64,000 bases of DNA, taken from Salegentibacter sediminis (GTDB lineage: Bacteria; Bacteroidota; Bacteroidia; Flavobacteriales; Flavobacteriaceae). The stretch lies in NCBI RefSeq assembly GCF_002078605.1, contig NZ_MSJR01000008.1, positions 1 through 64,000 of the forward strand. The letters are read 5' to 3'. Under the pieces are notes generated by a model. It saw nothing but the letters and a program-made list of their open reading frames with translations. It had not been told where the DNA came from and did not search any database. Of this stretch, positions 1 through 8,653 are shown piece after piece. The position numbers were made by a program, and so were the translations under genes. Every line of letters begins with the position of its first letter. The stretch's first letter is position 1.

Positions 1-3000
1 GGTAGAAAATGATGCTCCGGCTACTTTTCCATTAGGGGAAACTACAGTAACCTGGACGGTCACCGATGATACAGGAAATACTGCTACTGCCACTCAAAAA
101 ATTACAGTTGAAGATAATGAGGCACCAACAATTACAGCTCCGGCTGATTTAGTTATAGATTCAGATCCTGGAAGCTGTGATGCTACCGATGTAAGCCTTG
201 GAAACTCTACTACAAGTGATAATTGCGGAGTTGCTTCTGTAGAAAATGATGCTCCGGCTACTTTTCCTTTAGGGGAAACTACAGTAACCTGGACGGTTAC
301 CGATAATGCAGGAAATACCAATACTGCAGCTCAAATAATCACAGTTGAAGATAACGAAAAACCAACTGCCAGCAATCCAGCCCCAATAAACGTCCAGTGT
401 GCAGCTGATGTTCCTGATCCTGATCCTTCAGTAGTCACCGATGAAGCAGACAATTGCACTACCAATCCTACGTTAGCTTTTGTTTCTGATTCAAGTGACG
501 GCAACAATAATCCTGAAATAATTATAAGAACTTACAGCGTAACAGATGAAGCTGGAAACTCAATCGAGGTAACCCAGGAAATAACTGTTGATGACACCAT
601 AGATCCAACTGCCAGCAATCCAACCCCAATAAACGTCCAGTGTGCAGCCGATGTTCCTGATCCTGATCCTTCAGCAGTCACCGATGCAGCAGATAATTGT
701 ACTTCCAACCCAATCGTAGCTTTTGTTTCTGATTCAAGCGACGGCAATTTTAATCCGGAAATAATCACCAGAACTTATAGCCTAACCGATGAGGCTGGAA
801 ACTCTATTGAGCTAACTCAAAAAATAACCGTTAAAGATACACAGCCACCAACGATACCTGAATTACCAGACTTAACTTCCGAATGCCCCTTAACAGTTAC
901 CCCGCCTACAACGACTGATAATTGTGACGGGGCAATCACTGGAACAACGGGTCTTACCGAACTCACCTTTGATGCATCAGAGACAATTTATTGGTATTTT
1001 ACAGATGCTTCAGGCAATAAGATTGGGCCTATTGAGCAGGAAGTAATTATTGATAATACTGTTGCACCTGTACCGGATATAACTACATTACCTAAAGAAA
1101 CCATAAGCGGTTGCCAAATTTCAGGTATTTCAGAATTAACAATTCCCACAGCTACAGATGCGTGCGAAGGCACTATTTCTGGAACATTAAGCGAAGATTT
1201 TCAATTTCCATATTCTTTCTTTGGAACAAACAGTATTACCTGGGAATATATTGATAGTCAGGGCAACATATCAACACAAGAGCAGAAAATTGAGCTTGTA
1301 CCTGAAACAATAGATGGCGGCACCATAGAGGGCACCTTTCTTTCTTCAACATTCCAGGACCAAATTGACATTTCTGCCTGCGGGGATGAAATTTCTATTG
1401 ATCTGGAATTATCTGGGCAAATTGGAACAATTGTTCATTGGGAAAAATTTGCCGTAAATAGAGGTATCTGGGAAATAATAAACAATACAAGCAATTCTCA
1501 TACAGCCAGTTTTGAAGAAGGCGGTTTGGAATCTACTTATTACCGAGCTTTGGTGGAAGTTGGAAGCTGCTCAGCATATTCTGAAAGTTTTTATGTAAGA
1601 GCATTACCCGCAGGGGATGCCCCAACAGTTACCAATTTAGATGATAGCGATAAATATTGTTTGGATGATGAGGTAAGCCTTCGAGCCACAAGTAATTATT
1701 CAGCCACTCAACCAGCAATACCATCAGACAAAGCCCCCGGAGATTTTAACCAGGGACAATTAAACACCCAGGATCCGGATTCATGGTTAGTTGATGGTGA
1801 TCCAGGCGGTTTTACTGCCGGCGGAGACTCCAAAAAGGCAAGAAACTGGTCTGGTACAAACGATCATGAATTTGGTGATATCACTTACGATGGAGGTGAT
1901 GGTAAATTTGCTATAGCTCAGGGAAATTTCTATGAAACCAAGAATAACGGAGATCCACTTTATGATGGAGATGTACCAACAACCTTAGAGAGTCCAATAT
2001 TGGATTTATCGAATGCGGGGTCGGCAAGTTTAGATTTTGATCAGGCTTTTTACTTTGCAGATGGGGACATCGCACTAATTGAAGTATCCATTGATGGTGG
2101 AGAAACTTATTCTCTACTTAGGGAAATGCATGCTGCAGGTACCGGGGTTAAAAAGTGGTTTACAGCTGGAACTGCTGCATCGGTAAGTGGTTCAACAACT
2201 ACCGAATATAATTTCAAAACAGATAACACCTCCATTTCTCTAGAAGATTATATTGGCGAAAGCAACGTAAGAATAAGATGGTCTTTTACAGGAACCAGCG
2301 ATAAAAGTGTGTGGGCGATGGATAATATTTTTGTGAATAAAGAAGTACCTGTAGACACTGAGTTGGAATGGACTATTGGTATAGGTAATCCCGAGGAAGA
2401 ACCTATAGAAACCGGGGAAACAAATGTTGATATAACTTTTACCCCTCAATCTCCGGGAATTCATCAATATGGAGGAACTGCCTTAATTAATGGCTGTAGA
2501 ACCTATGGCGAAGAGGGTACAGATCTTATTGACATTTATGTATCTTATGCATATGCCGGGGAAGATATTAAATTTACAGAAGCAGAATGCGGACGGAATA
2601 CGGTACAGTTAAATGCTTATGACAATACTATTTCAGCAAATGAAAACGCAGCAAAGGACGCGTATCCCTCCATACCTGAAGACTGTAAAACCTGTGATAA
2701 TCCTGGAACTGGAGAGATAGGCACGTGGTCCTGGGCTGGTGCAACACCAACTTGCAAAGACGTATCTTTTTCAGATATTAATGATCCTAATGCAACTTTT
2801 ACCGCTGGTCCGGGAACATATACTCTAACCTGGACCGTTGATGGATGTTCCAGTGATATGATCGTTACCATTAATGATTGTGACCAGGTTGATTTCGATG
2901 GAGTTGATGACCATGTAGACTTTAATGATAATTATAACTTAAGTGGAGACTTTAGTCTGGAGGTTTGGGTAAAACCAGAATCTAAAAATGGTCTTCAAAC

Positions 3001-5530
3001 AATTTTTTCAAAAAGGGATGGAAATTTCTCAGATCCAGCAAAAGGTTATGATTTAAGAATTGAAGATGGCATAGTATCTTTTAATTGGGATAAATCGGGA
3101 ACCATTGCTTCACCAGAAGAAATTAATACAAACCGTTGGTACCATATAGCGGTCACCCATTCCGCAGCCGGAGAATACAAACTTTACATCGATGGAGTTG
3201 AAGTTAAAGTAGATGGAGGTGGTTCACCTGGAGATAACGATTATAACGCCATCCTGGGTGCAATGGACGGCAATGAACCCGGCGACTCTTCAAATTATTT
3301 CAATGGGTGGATGGAAGAGCTAAGAATTTGGAATGCCGCACTCACACAAGATCAGATCCATCTAATGATGAATCAACGTATTAAAAAAGCTAATACCAAT
3401 GAGGTTGAAGGTGAGGAAATTCCAATTCTTGTGGATAATCTCAAATGGGATGATTTGATTGGATATTATAGAATGGATGATATAGGATGTGGCAATATGA
3501 ATTCTCATCAAGGAATTGGTGTCCACGGAAAACTTAAAAATATTACTTCTCCTCAGGAAAGAACTGCTCCCCTTCCCTACATAGCAGCACAAGCTGGGAA
3601 CTGGTGGGACACAAATACCTGGAAGGAACCCCTGGTTTGGGATCCTCCAAGTAGTCCTGGAATAACCGGAGATACCATAGCTTGGAATATCGTAAGGCTA
3701 AACAATAAACTGGTTCATAATCCTGCCAGCACGAATAATTCTAAAAGCATAGACCTGCTTGCCCTTCTGGATGAAGGAGGCACATTGGATATGCAGGGAG
3801 CAAATAACACTTCCGGAAACGGGCTTACCATTACCCATTATTTCAAGTTAGACGGAATACTGGACCTTAACGGAGAATCTCAGCTTATCCAGTCTGAGGG
3901 TAGTGAGGTTTTAGGATCGGGGCATATTGAACGCGACCAACAGGGAACTGCCAGCAGTTTTAATTATAACTACTGGAGTTCTCCGGTTTTACCTTCCAAT
4001 TCTTCAACATACACGGTTGCCGGAGTTATGTTCGACGGAACTGATTTAGGAACAAATAATTTCAAAAACATCAATTTTGGTGACCGCTATGCCCATGCCG
4101 ACGGGCCATTAAGCTCCCCTATTAAGATCAGTAATTACTGGATCAATGCCTTCAGAAAAAGGCAGGCTAATGAATACAGCCAATGGGAAAGAATTGGCAG
4201 TAATCCTACAGATGCAGCATATTTCCTGAAACCCGGGGAAGGCTATACCATGAAAGGTACGTACTGGGTTTCGGTTAAACAGAATAAGCTACAGAACTAC
4301 ACCTTTAAAGGTTTCCCTAATAACGGGGATATCGAATTAACCGGAATAAGTGCTGATCAGAATTATCTAATTGGGAACCCATACCCGTCTGCAGTAAATG
4401 CTGTCAAGTTTATCGAAGGTCACCTTAAAAACACTAATCCCTCTATTGGTGGAAATGTTTTCAACGGAACCATTTATTACTGGGATCACTATTCAGGACA
4501 AACCCATTATCTCGAAAAATATGTAGGTGGTTATGCTGCCTTCAACCTTTCGGGTGGGCTTAGAGCTCTCTCCAACGATAACAGGATCAATTTTGAATCT
4601 GATGAAGAAGGAACAAAAACCCCGGGACCATATATTCCTGTAGGACAAGGTTTTTTCATCAATACCGCTTCCGGGGATTCAGATGCTCAAACCAACACCA
4701 ATATTACCGGCGGGACGGTAAAATTTAAAAATGAATACCGGGTCTTTGCTTCGGAAGCAAACAAATCCCAAAGTCAATTTTTAAGTCCGGAAAGTCTTTC
4801 AAAACAAAAGGCGATCTCAGCAAATAAAATGCAAAAAGACAACAGGTACAAAATACGGCTTCAGTTTAATTCCCCAACAGGGTATATTCGTGAGCTCCTT
4901 GTTACCGCCGACAGGAAATCAACCAACGGGTATGACCTTGGCTATGATGCCCTGCTTTTGGATAATTCAGAAGAAGACATGTATTGGATGATAAATGAAG
5001 ATGAATTTATAATCCAGGCGGTACCGCATTTTAATATGGACCAAGTCCTTCCTTTAGGATTAAAGATTGCTGAAGAAAGTGAATTCAGTATTAAAATAAA
5101 GGAATTGGAAAATATACCAAAAGGCATGAATATCTATCTAAAAGATAAAATTGATGATTCCTATTTCAACCTAACTCAAGCTGATTTTAAAGCCAGCCTT
5201 CCCCCGGAAATTCATAATGAAAGGTATGAGATTGTATTTAATAATGGTGAAGAGCCCGAGGAAGAAGTTGAACATGAGGAAGAATCAGCATTAACCATGG
5301 GATACTCCTACAATAGCCGGGAGTTACACATCAAAAATCCGGAAATGCTTGAAATACATAAATTGGTTATTTACAGTATTTCTGGCCAGGAAGTACACAG
5401 TTTTCTCGAAGTTCCAACTTCAAAATTAATAAGCCTCGAACTGGACAAACCGCTAAGCTCTGCTGTTTATGTAGTAAGAGCCTATACGAACAAAGGAATT
5501 ATAGCCACCCAGGTAATTATAAAGCAGTAA
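1..5530 (+). CDS. Giant T9SS-secreted HYR/LamG surface protein (5' truncated)
   Basis: Open from the left edge (frame of base 2) to a TAA at 5528-5530, so at least 1842 residues; the N-terminus and signal peptide lie outside. The visible order is HYR-like Ig repeats (about residues 1-285), further Ig-like segments with TDNC/TDAC motifs, a MAM/jelly-roll-like stretch (about 590-780), a LamG/concanavalin-like domain (about 960-1124, starting FDGVDDHVDF), a long T9SS-protein spacer, an acidic EEPEEEVEHEEE linker, and a C-terminal type A sorting domain (about 1765-1842) with the usual 'YSISGQEV' and 'YVVRAYTNKG' blocks. The role is probably an exported adhesin or matrix protein, anchored or released through T9SS. 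A PorT-type gene lies 7 kb downstream. The family is clear; the ligand is unknown. An ATG at 1526 lies inside the frame and is not the true start. Confidence 0.88.
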   Translation, partial: VENDAPATFPLGETTVTWTVTDDTGNTATATQKITVEDNEAPTITAPADLVIDSDPGSCDATDVSLGNSTTSDNCGVASVENDAPATFPLGETTVTWTVTDNAGNTNTAAQIITVEDNEKPTASNPAPINVQCAADVPDPDPSVVTDEADNCTTNPTLAFVSDSSDGNNNPEIIIRTYSVTDEAGNSIEVTQEITVDDTIDPTASNPTPINVQCAADVPDPDPSAVTDAADNCTSNPIVAFVSDSSDGNFNPEIITRTYSLTDEAGNSIELTQKITVKDTQPPTIPELPDLTSECPLTVTPPTTTDNCDGAITGTTGLTELTFDASETIYWYFTDASGNKIGPIEQEVIIDNTVAPVPDITTLPKETISGCQISGISELTIPTATDACEGTISGTLSEDFQFPYSFFGTNSITWEYIDSQGNISTQEQKIELVPETIDGGTIEGTFLSSTFQDQIDISACGDEISIDLELSGQIGTIVHWEKFAVNRGIWEIINNTSNSHTASFEEGGLESTYYRALVEVGSCSAYSESFYVRALPAGDAPTVTNLDDSDKYCLDDEVSLRATSNYSATQPAIPSDKAPGDFNQGQLNTQDPDSWLVDGDPGGFTAGGDSKKARNWSGTNDHEFGDITYDGGDGKFAIAQGNFYETKNNGDPLYDGDVPTTLESPILDLSNAGSASLDFDQAFYFADGDIALIEVSIDGGETYSLLREMHAAGTGVKKWFTAGTAASVSGSTTTEYNFKTDNTSISLEDYIGESNVRIRWSFTGTSDKSVWAMDNIFVNKEVPVDTELEWTIGIGNPEEEPIETGETNVDITFTPQSPGIHQYGGTALINGCRTYGEEGTDLIDIYVSYAYAGEDIKFTEAECGRNTVQLNAYDNTISANENAAKDAYPSIPEDCKTCDNPGTGEIGTWSWAGATPTCKDVSFSDINDPNATFTAGPGTYTLTWTVDGCSSDMIVTINDCDQVDFDGVDDHVDFNDNYNLSGDFSLEVWVKPESKNGLQTIFSKRDGNFSDPAKGYDLRIEDGIVSFNWDKSGTIASPEEINTNRWYHIAVTHSAAGEYKLYIDGVEVKVDGGGSPGDNDYNAILGAMDGNEPGDSSNYFNGWMEELRIWNAALTQDQIHLMMNQRIKKANTNEVEGEEIPILVDNLKWDDLIGYYRMDDIGCGNMNSHQGIGVHGKLKNITSPQERTAPLPYIAAQAGNWWDTNTWKEPLVWDPPSSPGITGDTIAWNIVRLNNKLVHNPASTNNSKSIDLLALLDEGGTLDMQGANNTSGNGLTITHYFKLDGILDLNGESQLIQSEGSEVLGSGHIERDQQGTASSFNYNYWSSPVLPSNSSTYTVAGVMFDGTDLGTNNFKNINFGDRYAHADGPLSSPIKISNYWINAFRKRQANEYSQWERIGSNPTDAAYFLKPGEGYTMKGTYWVSVKQNKLQNYTFKGFPNNGDIELTGISADQNYLIGNPYPSAVNAVKFIEGHLKNTNPSIGGNVFNGTIYYWDHYSGQTHYLEKYVGGYAAFNLSGGLRALSNDNRINFESDEEGTKTPGPYIPVGQGFFINTASGDSDAQTNTNITGGTVKFKNEYRVFASEANKSQSQFLSPESLSKQKAISANKMQKDNRYKIRLQFNSPTGYIRELLVTADRKSTNGYDLGYDALLLDNSEEDMYWMINEDEFIIQAVPHFNMDQVLPLGLKIAEESEFSIKIKELENIPKGMNIYLKDKIDDSYFNLTQADFKASLPPEIHNERYEIVFNNGEEPEEEVEHEEESALTMGYSYNSRELHIKNPEMLEIHKLVIYSISGQEVHSFLEVPTSKLISLELDKPLSSAVYVVRAYTNKGIIATQVIIKQ
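2..350 (+). repeat. Near-identical tandem HYR-coding repeat, family A (period 237 bp)
   Basis: Bases from 2 recur from 239. The first 80 bases of each copy differ at only a few positions. The period is 79 codons, so the reading frame is kept. The translated core is VENDAPATFPLGETTVTWTV in both copies. More copies may lie left of the window. Confidence 0.9.
362..847 (+). repeat. Near-identical tandem repeat, family B (period 243 bp)
   Basis: Two consecutive copies of an 81-codon unit start near 362 and 605. They share the translated string NVQCAADVPDPDPS followed by VTD, ADNCT and 'AFVSDSSDGN'. Most differences are single bases. This is a second repeat type, distinct from family A, and suggests recent unequal exchange. 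Confidence 0.88.
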
Positions 5531-5531
5531 C

Positions 5532-6161
5532 TTATTTCTTATATTTCAAAGGAAGATGAACCACCTTTTTGGTCAGGAAAAATTCTTCCTCAAAATAATT
5601 TGGGAGTTCGTAGATTGTTGCTTTCGGAAAATCACGAAGTTCAACCGTCAAATCTCCACCTTTTAAATAGAGAATTCCGTTCTTTAATTCGTGATTGCTC
5701 TTTTTTGCTATCTTACCTTTTACCCAATGCACAAAAGTGGGCATCGCTGCAACAGCTCTACTAACAATAAAATCATATTCACCTGAAATCTCCTCTACCC
5801 TGGCGTTGGTTACCTTAACGTTCTCTAGCTCCAGCCCGGCAACTACTTCTTCAACAACCTTTATTTTTTTTCCGATAGAATCTACCAGGTGGAACTGGGT
5901 TTCAGGAAATAGTATCGCCAAAGGAATCCCGGGAAAGCCACCGCCTGTTCCCACATCCAGAATTTTGGAGCCGGGTTTAAAGCTTTGTACTTTCGCAATA
6001 CCCAGGGAATGTAGCACGTGTCGCAGGTAAAGCTCGTCTATATCCTTTCGGGAAACCACATTTATTTTCAGGTTCCAATCCTTATATAATTCTTCTAATT
6101 TGGTGAATTTTAAAATCTGGTCTTCAGTTAAATGCGGGAAGTATTTCTTGATCAATTCCAA
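5532..6161 (-). CDS. rsmG: 16S rRNA (guanine527-N7)-methyltransferase RsmG
   Basis: Methylates N7 of G527 in 16S rRNA using SAM. The 209 residues match the family's usual length (about 207). The SAM-binding block 'ILDVGTGGGFPGIPLAILFP' is seen near residue 65, and 'DFIVSRAVAAMP' near 130. The chosen start is TTG at 6159-6161, giving MELIKKYFP. The nearby ATG at 6167-6169 is out of frame and stops after five codons. A TAnnTTTG box just upstream fits a short leader. The gene is convergent with the T9SS protein gene, with one base between the stop codons. Confidence 0.93.
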   Translation of the reverse strand: MELIKKYFPHLTEDQILKFTKLEELYKDWNLKINVVSRKDIDELYLRHVLHSLGIAKVQSFKPGSKILDVGTGGGFPGIPLAILFPETQFHLVDSIGKKIKVVEEVVAGLELENVKVTNARVEEISGEYDFIVSRAVAAMPTFVHWVKGKIAKKSNHELKNGILYLKGGDLTVELRDFPKATIYELPNYFEEEFFLTKKVVHLPLKYKK

Positions 6162-6178
6162 AATTTCATATTTTAAGG

Positions 6179-6186
6179 CAAAAATA
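6179..6186 (-). promoter_or_regulatory. Bacteroidota -7 box for rsmG
   Basis: CAAAAATA on the plus strand is TATTTTTG on the minus strand, matching TAnnTTTG. It lies 18 bases upstream of the rsmG TTG start. No clear -33 element was recognised. Confidence 0.55.
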
Positions 6187-6242
6187 CATAATTTGAAATG
6201 GAAAAATTAACCTAATTAACAGACCTAACCACGAGAATATTT

Positions 6243-6250
6243 TAACTTTG
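6243..6250 (+). promoter_or_regulatory. Bacteroidota -7 box for the desaturase gene
   Basis: TAACTTTG matches TAnnTTTG and lies 20 bases upstream of the ATG at 6271. Confidence 0.55.
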
Positions 6251-6270
6251 GAACTTATTTATAATAATTA

Positions 6271-7377
6271 ATGGAAAACATTCAAAATCAAATAAAATTC
6301 TCCCGGGTAGATTCTGCAAAATTCTTCAGGATTCTAAACAAAAGGGTGAATAATTATTTTAAAGAAAATAACCTAAGAAAAACAGGAAACTGGAAGCTTC
6401 ACCTGAAAGCTATCGTCATGTTCTCCTTATTCTTAACTCCTTACTTTTTAATTCTCACTCTGGATATTTCCCAGTGGTGGATGCTTTTACTTACCGTAGT
6501 AATGGGAGCCGGAATGGCCGGAGTGGGCATGAATATTATGCACGACGGTAATCACGGTTCATATTCCACTAAAAAATGGGTGAATAAATTCATGGGTGGT
6601 ACAATTTACGTGCTTGCCGGGAATGTTTATAACTGGCAGGTACAACATAATGTACTCCACCATACCTACACCAATATCCACGGGCACGATGAAGACCTGG
6701 ATGCGGGAAGAATTATTCGTTTTTCTGAACATGCTGAATGGCGATGGTTTCACAAATTTCAACATTATTATTCCATTTTTCTCTATGGGTTATTAACCTT
6801 CAATTGGGCTTTAACCACCGATTTCAAGCAAACCAAAAACTACCTGAAACGTAAACTTTCTTACGGAAAAATGCCTAATCCGGTTACCCAATGGAGCATT
6901 ATTGCGATTACAAAATTAATCTACGTTACTATCTGGATTGTCATTCCTATGCTCATTCTTTCGATTTCCTGGTGGAAGATCCTAATCGGATTTTTCGTGA
7001 TGCATTACACCGCCGGTTTAATCTTAAGCATAGTATTTCAATTGGCCCACGTGGTAAAAGAGACCCAGATGCCCCTGCCGGATAAAACCGGAACTATGAA
7101 AAATACCTGGGCGATTCACCAGCTTTTTACTACGGTAAATTTCTCTACTAGAAACAAAATAGTGAACTGGTTTACAGGCGGCCTGAACCATCAGGTAGAA
7201 CACCACATTTTTCCGAATATAAGTCATATTCACTATTCAAAACTTTCTAAAATAGTAAAAGAAACCGCTAAGGAGTGTAACCTTCCTTACAACGAATACA
7301 AAACCACACGCGCAGCTATAATTGCCCATTTTAAACATCTAAAAGAAATGGGAACAAAACCTGCAATTTCATTATAA
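6271..7377 (+). CDS. Membrane fatty acid (acyl-CoA/acyl-lipid) desaturase
   Basis: A di-iron membrane desaturase of 368 residues that would introduce a double bond into a fatty acyl chain. The three histidine boxes are visible: HDGNH (91-95), HNVLHH (126-131) and QVEHH (308-312). Hydrophobic pairs around 47-90 and 205-245 form the membrane core. The Q in the third box is the form known from front-end (delta-5/delta-6) desaturases, but there is no fused cytochrome b5 domain. Regiospecificity therefore cannot be read from sequence. An aminotransferase gene follows after 21 bases and may be cotranscribed. Confidence 0.88.
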   Translation: MENIQNQIKFSRVDSAKFFRILNKRVNNYFKENNLRKTGNWKLHLKAIVMFSLFLTPYFLILTLDISQWWMLLLTVVMGAGMAGVGMNIMHDGNHGSYSTKKWVNKFMGGTIYVLAGNVYNWQVQHNVLHHTYTNIHGHDEDLDAGRIIRFSEHAEWRWFHKFQHYYSIFLYGLLTFNWALTTDFKQTKNYLKRKLSYGKMPNPVTQWSIIAITKLIYVTIWIVIPMLILSISWWKILIGFFVMHYTAGLILSIVFQLAHVVKETQMPLPDKTGTMKNTWAIHQLFTTVNFSTRNKIVNWFTGGLNHQVEHHIFPNISHIHYSKLSKIVKETAKECNLPYNEYKTTRAAIIAHFKHLKEMGTKPAISL

Positions 7378-7398
7378 CTAATTTTAAGTCTTAAAAAA

Positions 7399-8592
7399 AT
7401 GCAAGAACAACTTTCCGACAGGATTAATAACCTGGCAACCTCTCAAACTTTGGCTATGGCTGCAAAAGCGCGTGAACTTAAAGCTGAAGGTAAAGATATT
7501 ATTGGACTAAGCCTGGGGGAACCGGATTTCAATACCCCCGACTTCATTAAGGAAGCTGCCATTCAGGCAATTAAGGATAATTACAATAGCTACACCCCGG
7601 TAGACGGTTATGTAGAGTTGAAAGACGCCATTATCAATAAATTCAAAAGGGATAACGACCTTACTTATGACAGGTCTCAGATCGTGGTTTCAACAGGTGC
7701 TAAACAGTCCCTGGCAAATGCAGCAATGGTCATCCTTAATCCTGGCGACGAGGTTATCCTACCCTGTCCTTATTGGGTGAGCTATGCTGAAATCGTTAAA
7801 CTGGCTGAAGGCGTGCCGGTAGAAGTTCCAACCACCGTAGATACCGATTTCAAAATGACCCCGGAACAATTGGAGGCCGCTATTACTCCAAAAACAAAGA
7901 TGATCTGGTACAGCTCCCCCTGTAACCCAAGTGGGATGGTATATAGCAAAGAAGAATTAAGAGCTCTTGCCGAGGTTCTGGTGAAACACCCTAACATAAT
8001 TGTTGTTAGTGACGAAATCTACGAGCACATCAATTTCGTAGGGGATCACGCCTCTATGGCTCAATTTGAAGATATGTATGATCGGGTGATCACCGTTAAT
8101 GGGGTTTCCAAAGCCTTCGCCATGACGGGTTGGAGAATTGGTTACATTGGCGCTCCGGCCTGGATCGCGCGTGCCTGTAACAAGATGCAGGGCCAGATTA
8201 CCAGCGGTGCAAATTGTATTGCACAACGTGCCGTGATTACAGCTTTAGAAGCTCCTGTGAGCAAGATAAGCTATATGGTAGACACCTTTAAAAAGAGAAG
8301 AAAACTTATCATCGATTTGCTCAACGAGATTGAAGGTTTTAAAACCACTGAGCCGGAAGGTGCATTTTATGTTTTCCCGAATGTCTCTCATTTCTTCGGA
8401 AAAACCATTAAAGGTCATAAGATAGAAAATGCTACCGATTTTTCTATGTTCCTACTGGAAGAAGCTCTGGTAGCTACGGTCACCGGTGATGCCTTCGGAA
8501 ATCCAGATTGTATTAGGATTTCTTATGCTGCCAGCGAACCCCAGATCGAAGAAGCCCTAAAACGCATCAAAAAGGTCTTAGCGGAAGCTTAA
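7399..8592 (+). CDS. aspC: PLP-dependent aminotransferase, aspartate aminotransferase Ib type
   Basis: A class I/II aminotransferase, 397 residues, full length. The N-terminal pattern 'LSLGEPDFNTPDFI' is typical of subgroup Ib aspartate (and prephenate/aromatic) aminotransferases. 'SSPCNPSGMVY' supplies the cofactor-binding Asn, and 'VSDEIYEHI' the Asp and Tyr. The PLP lysine is K238 in 'SKAFAMTGWRIGY', with the substrate Arg near the C-terminus ('CIRISYA'). The likely reaction is aspartate plus 2-oxoglutarate to oxaloacetate plus glutamate in the cytosol. Substrate range is not certain. The gene is followed by a terminator and is convergent with trkH. Confidence 0.87.
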   Translation: MQEQLSDRINNLATSQTLAMAAKARELKAEGKDIIGLSLGEPDFNTPDFIKEAAIQAIKDNYNSYTPVDGYVELKDAIINKFKRDNDLTYDRSQIVVSTGAKQSLANAAMVILNPGDEVILPCPYWVSYAEIVKLAEGVPVEVPTTVDTDFKMTPEQLEAAITPKTKMIWYSSPCNPSGMVYSKEELRALAEVLVKHPNIIVVSDEIYEHINFVGDHASMAQFEDMYDRVITVNGVSKAFAMTGWRIGYIGAPAWIARACNKMQGQITSGANCIAQRAVITALEAPVSKISYMVDTFKKRRKLIIDLLNEIEGFKTTEPEGAFYVFPNVSHFFGKTIKGHKIENATDFSMFLLEEALVATVTGDAFGNPDCIRISYAASEPQIEEALKRIKKVLAEA

Positions 8593-8620
8593 TTTTTAAG
8601 TTTACTTTCGGAATAAATTT

Positions 8621-8652
8621 AAACCGGTTTGAACATTCAGATCGGTTTTTTT
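8621..8652 (+). terminator. Terminator after the aminotransferase gene
   Basis: AAACCG (8621-8626) pairs with CGGTTT (8643-8648), followed by T residues up to 8652. The stem is short; it lies between convergent genes. Confidence 0.6.
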
Positions 8653-8653
8653 A

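Noticed and set aside
2-847. Regular repeats that could look like a CRISPR array or a minisatellite
   Set aside because: The periods are 237 and 243 bases, the copies are in frame and code for HYR-like protein repeats; no short repeats with unique spacers are present.
1526-1528. ATG as start of the T9SS protein
   Set aside because: The same frame is open with matching repeat domains back to the left edge, so the gene starts outside the window.
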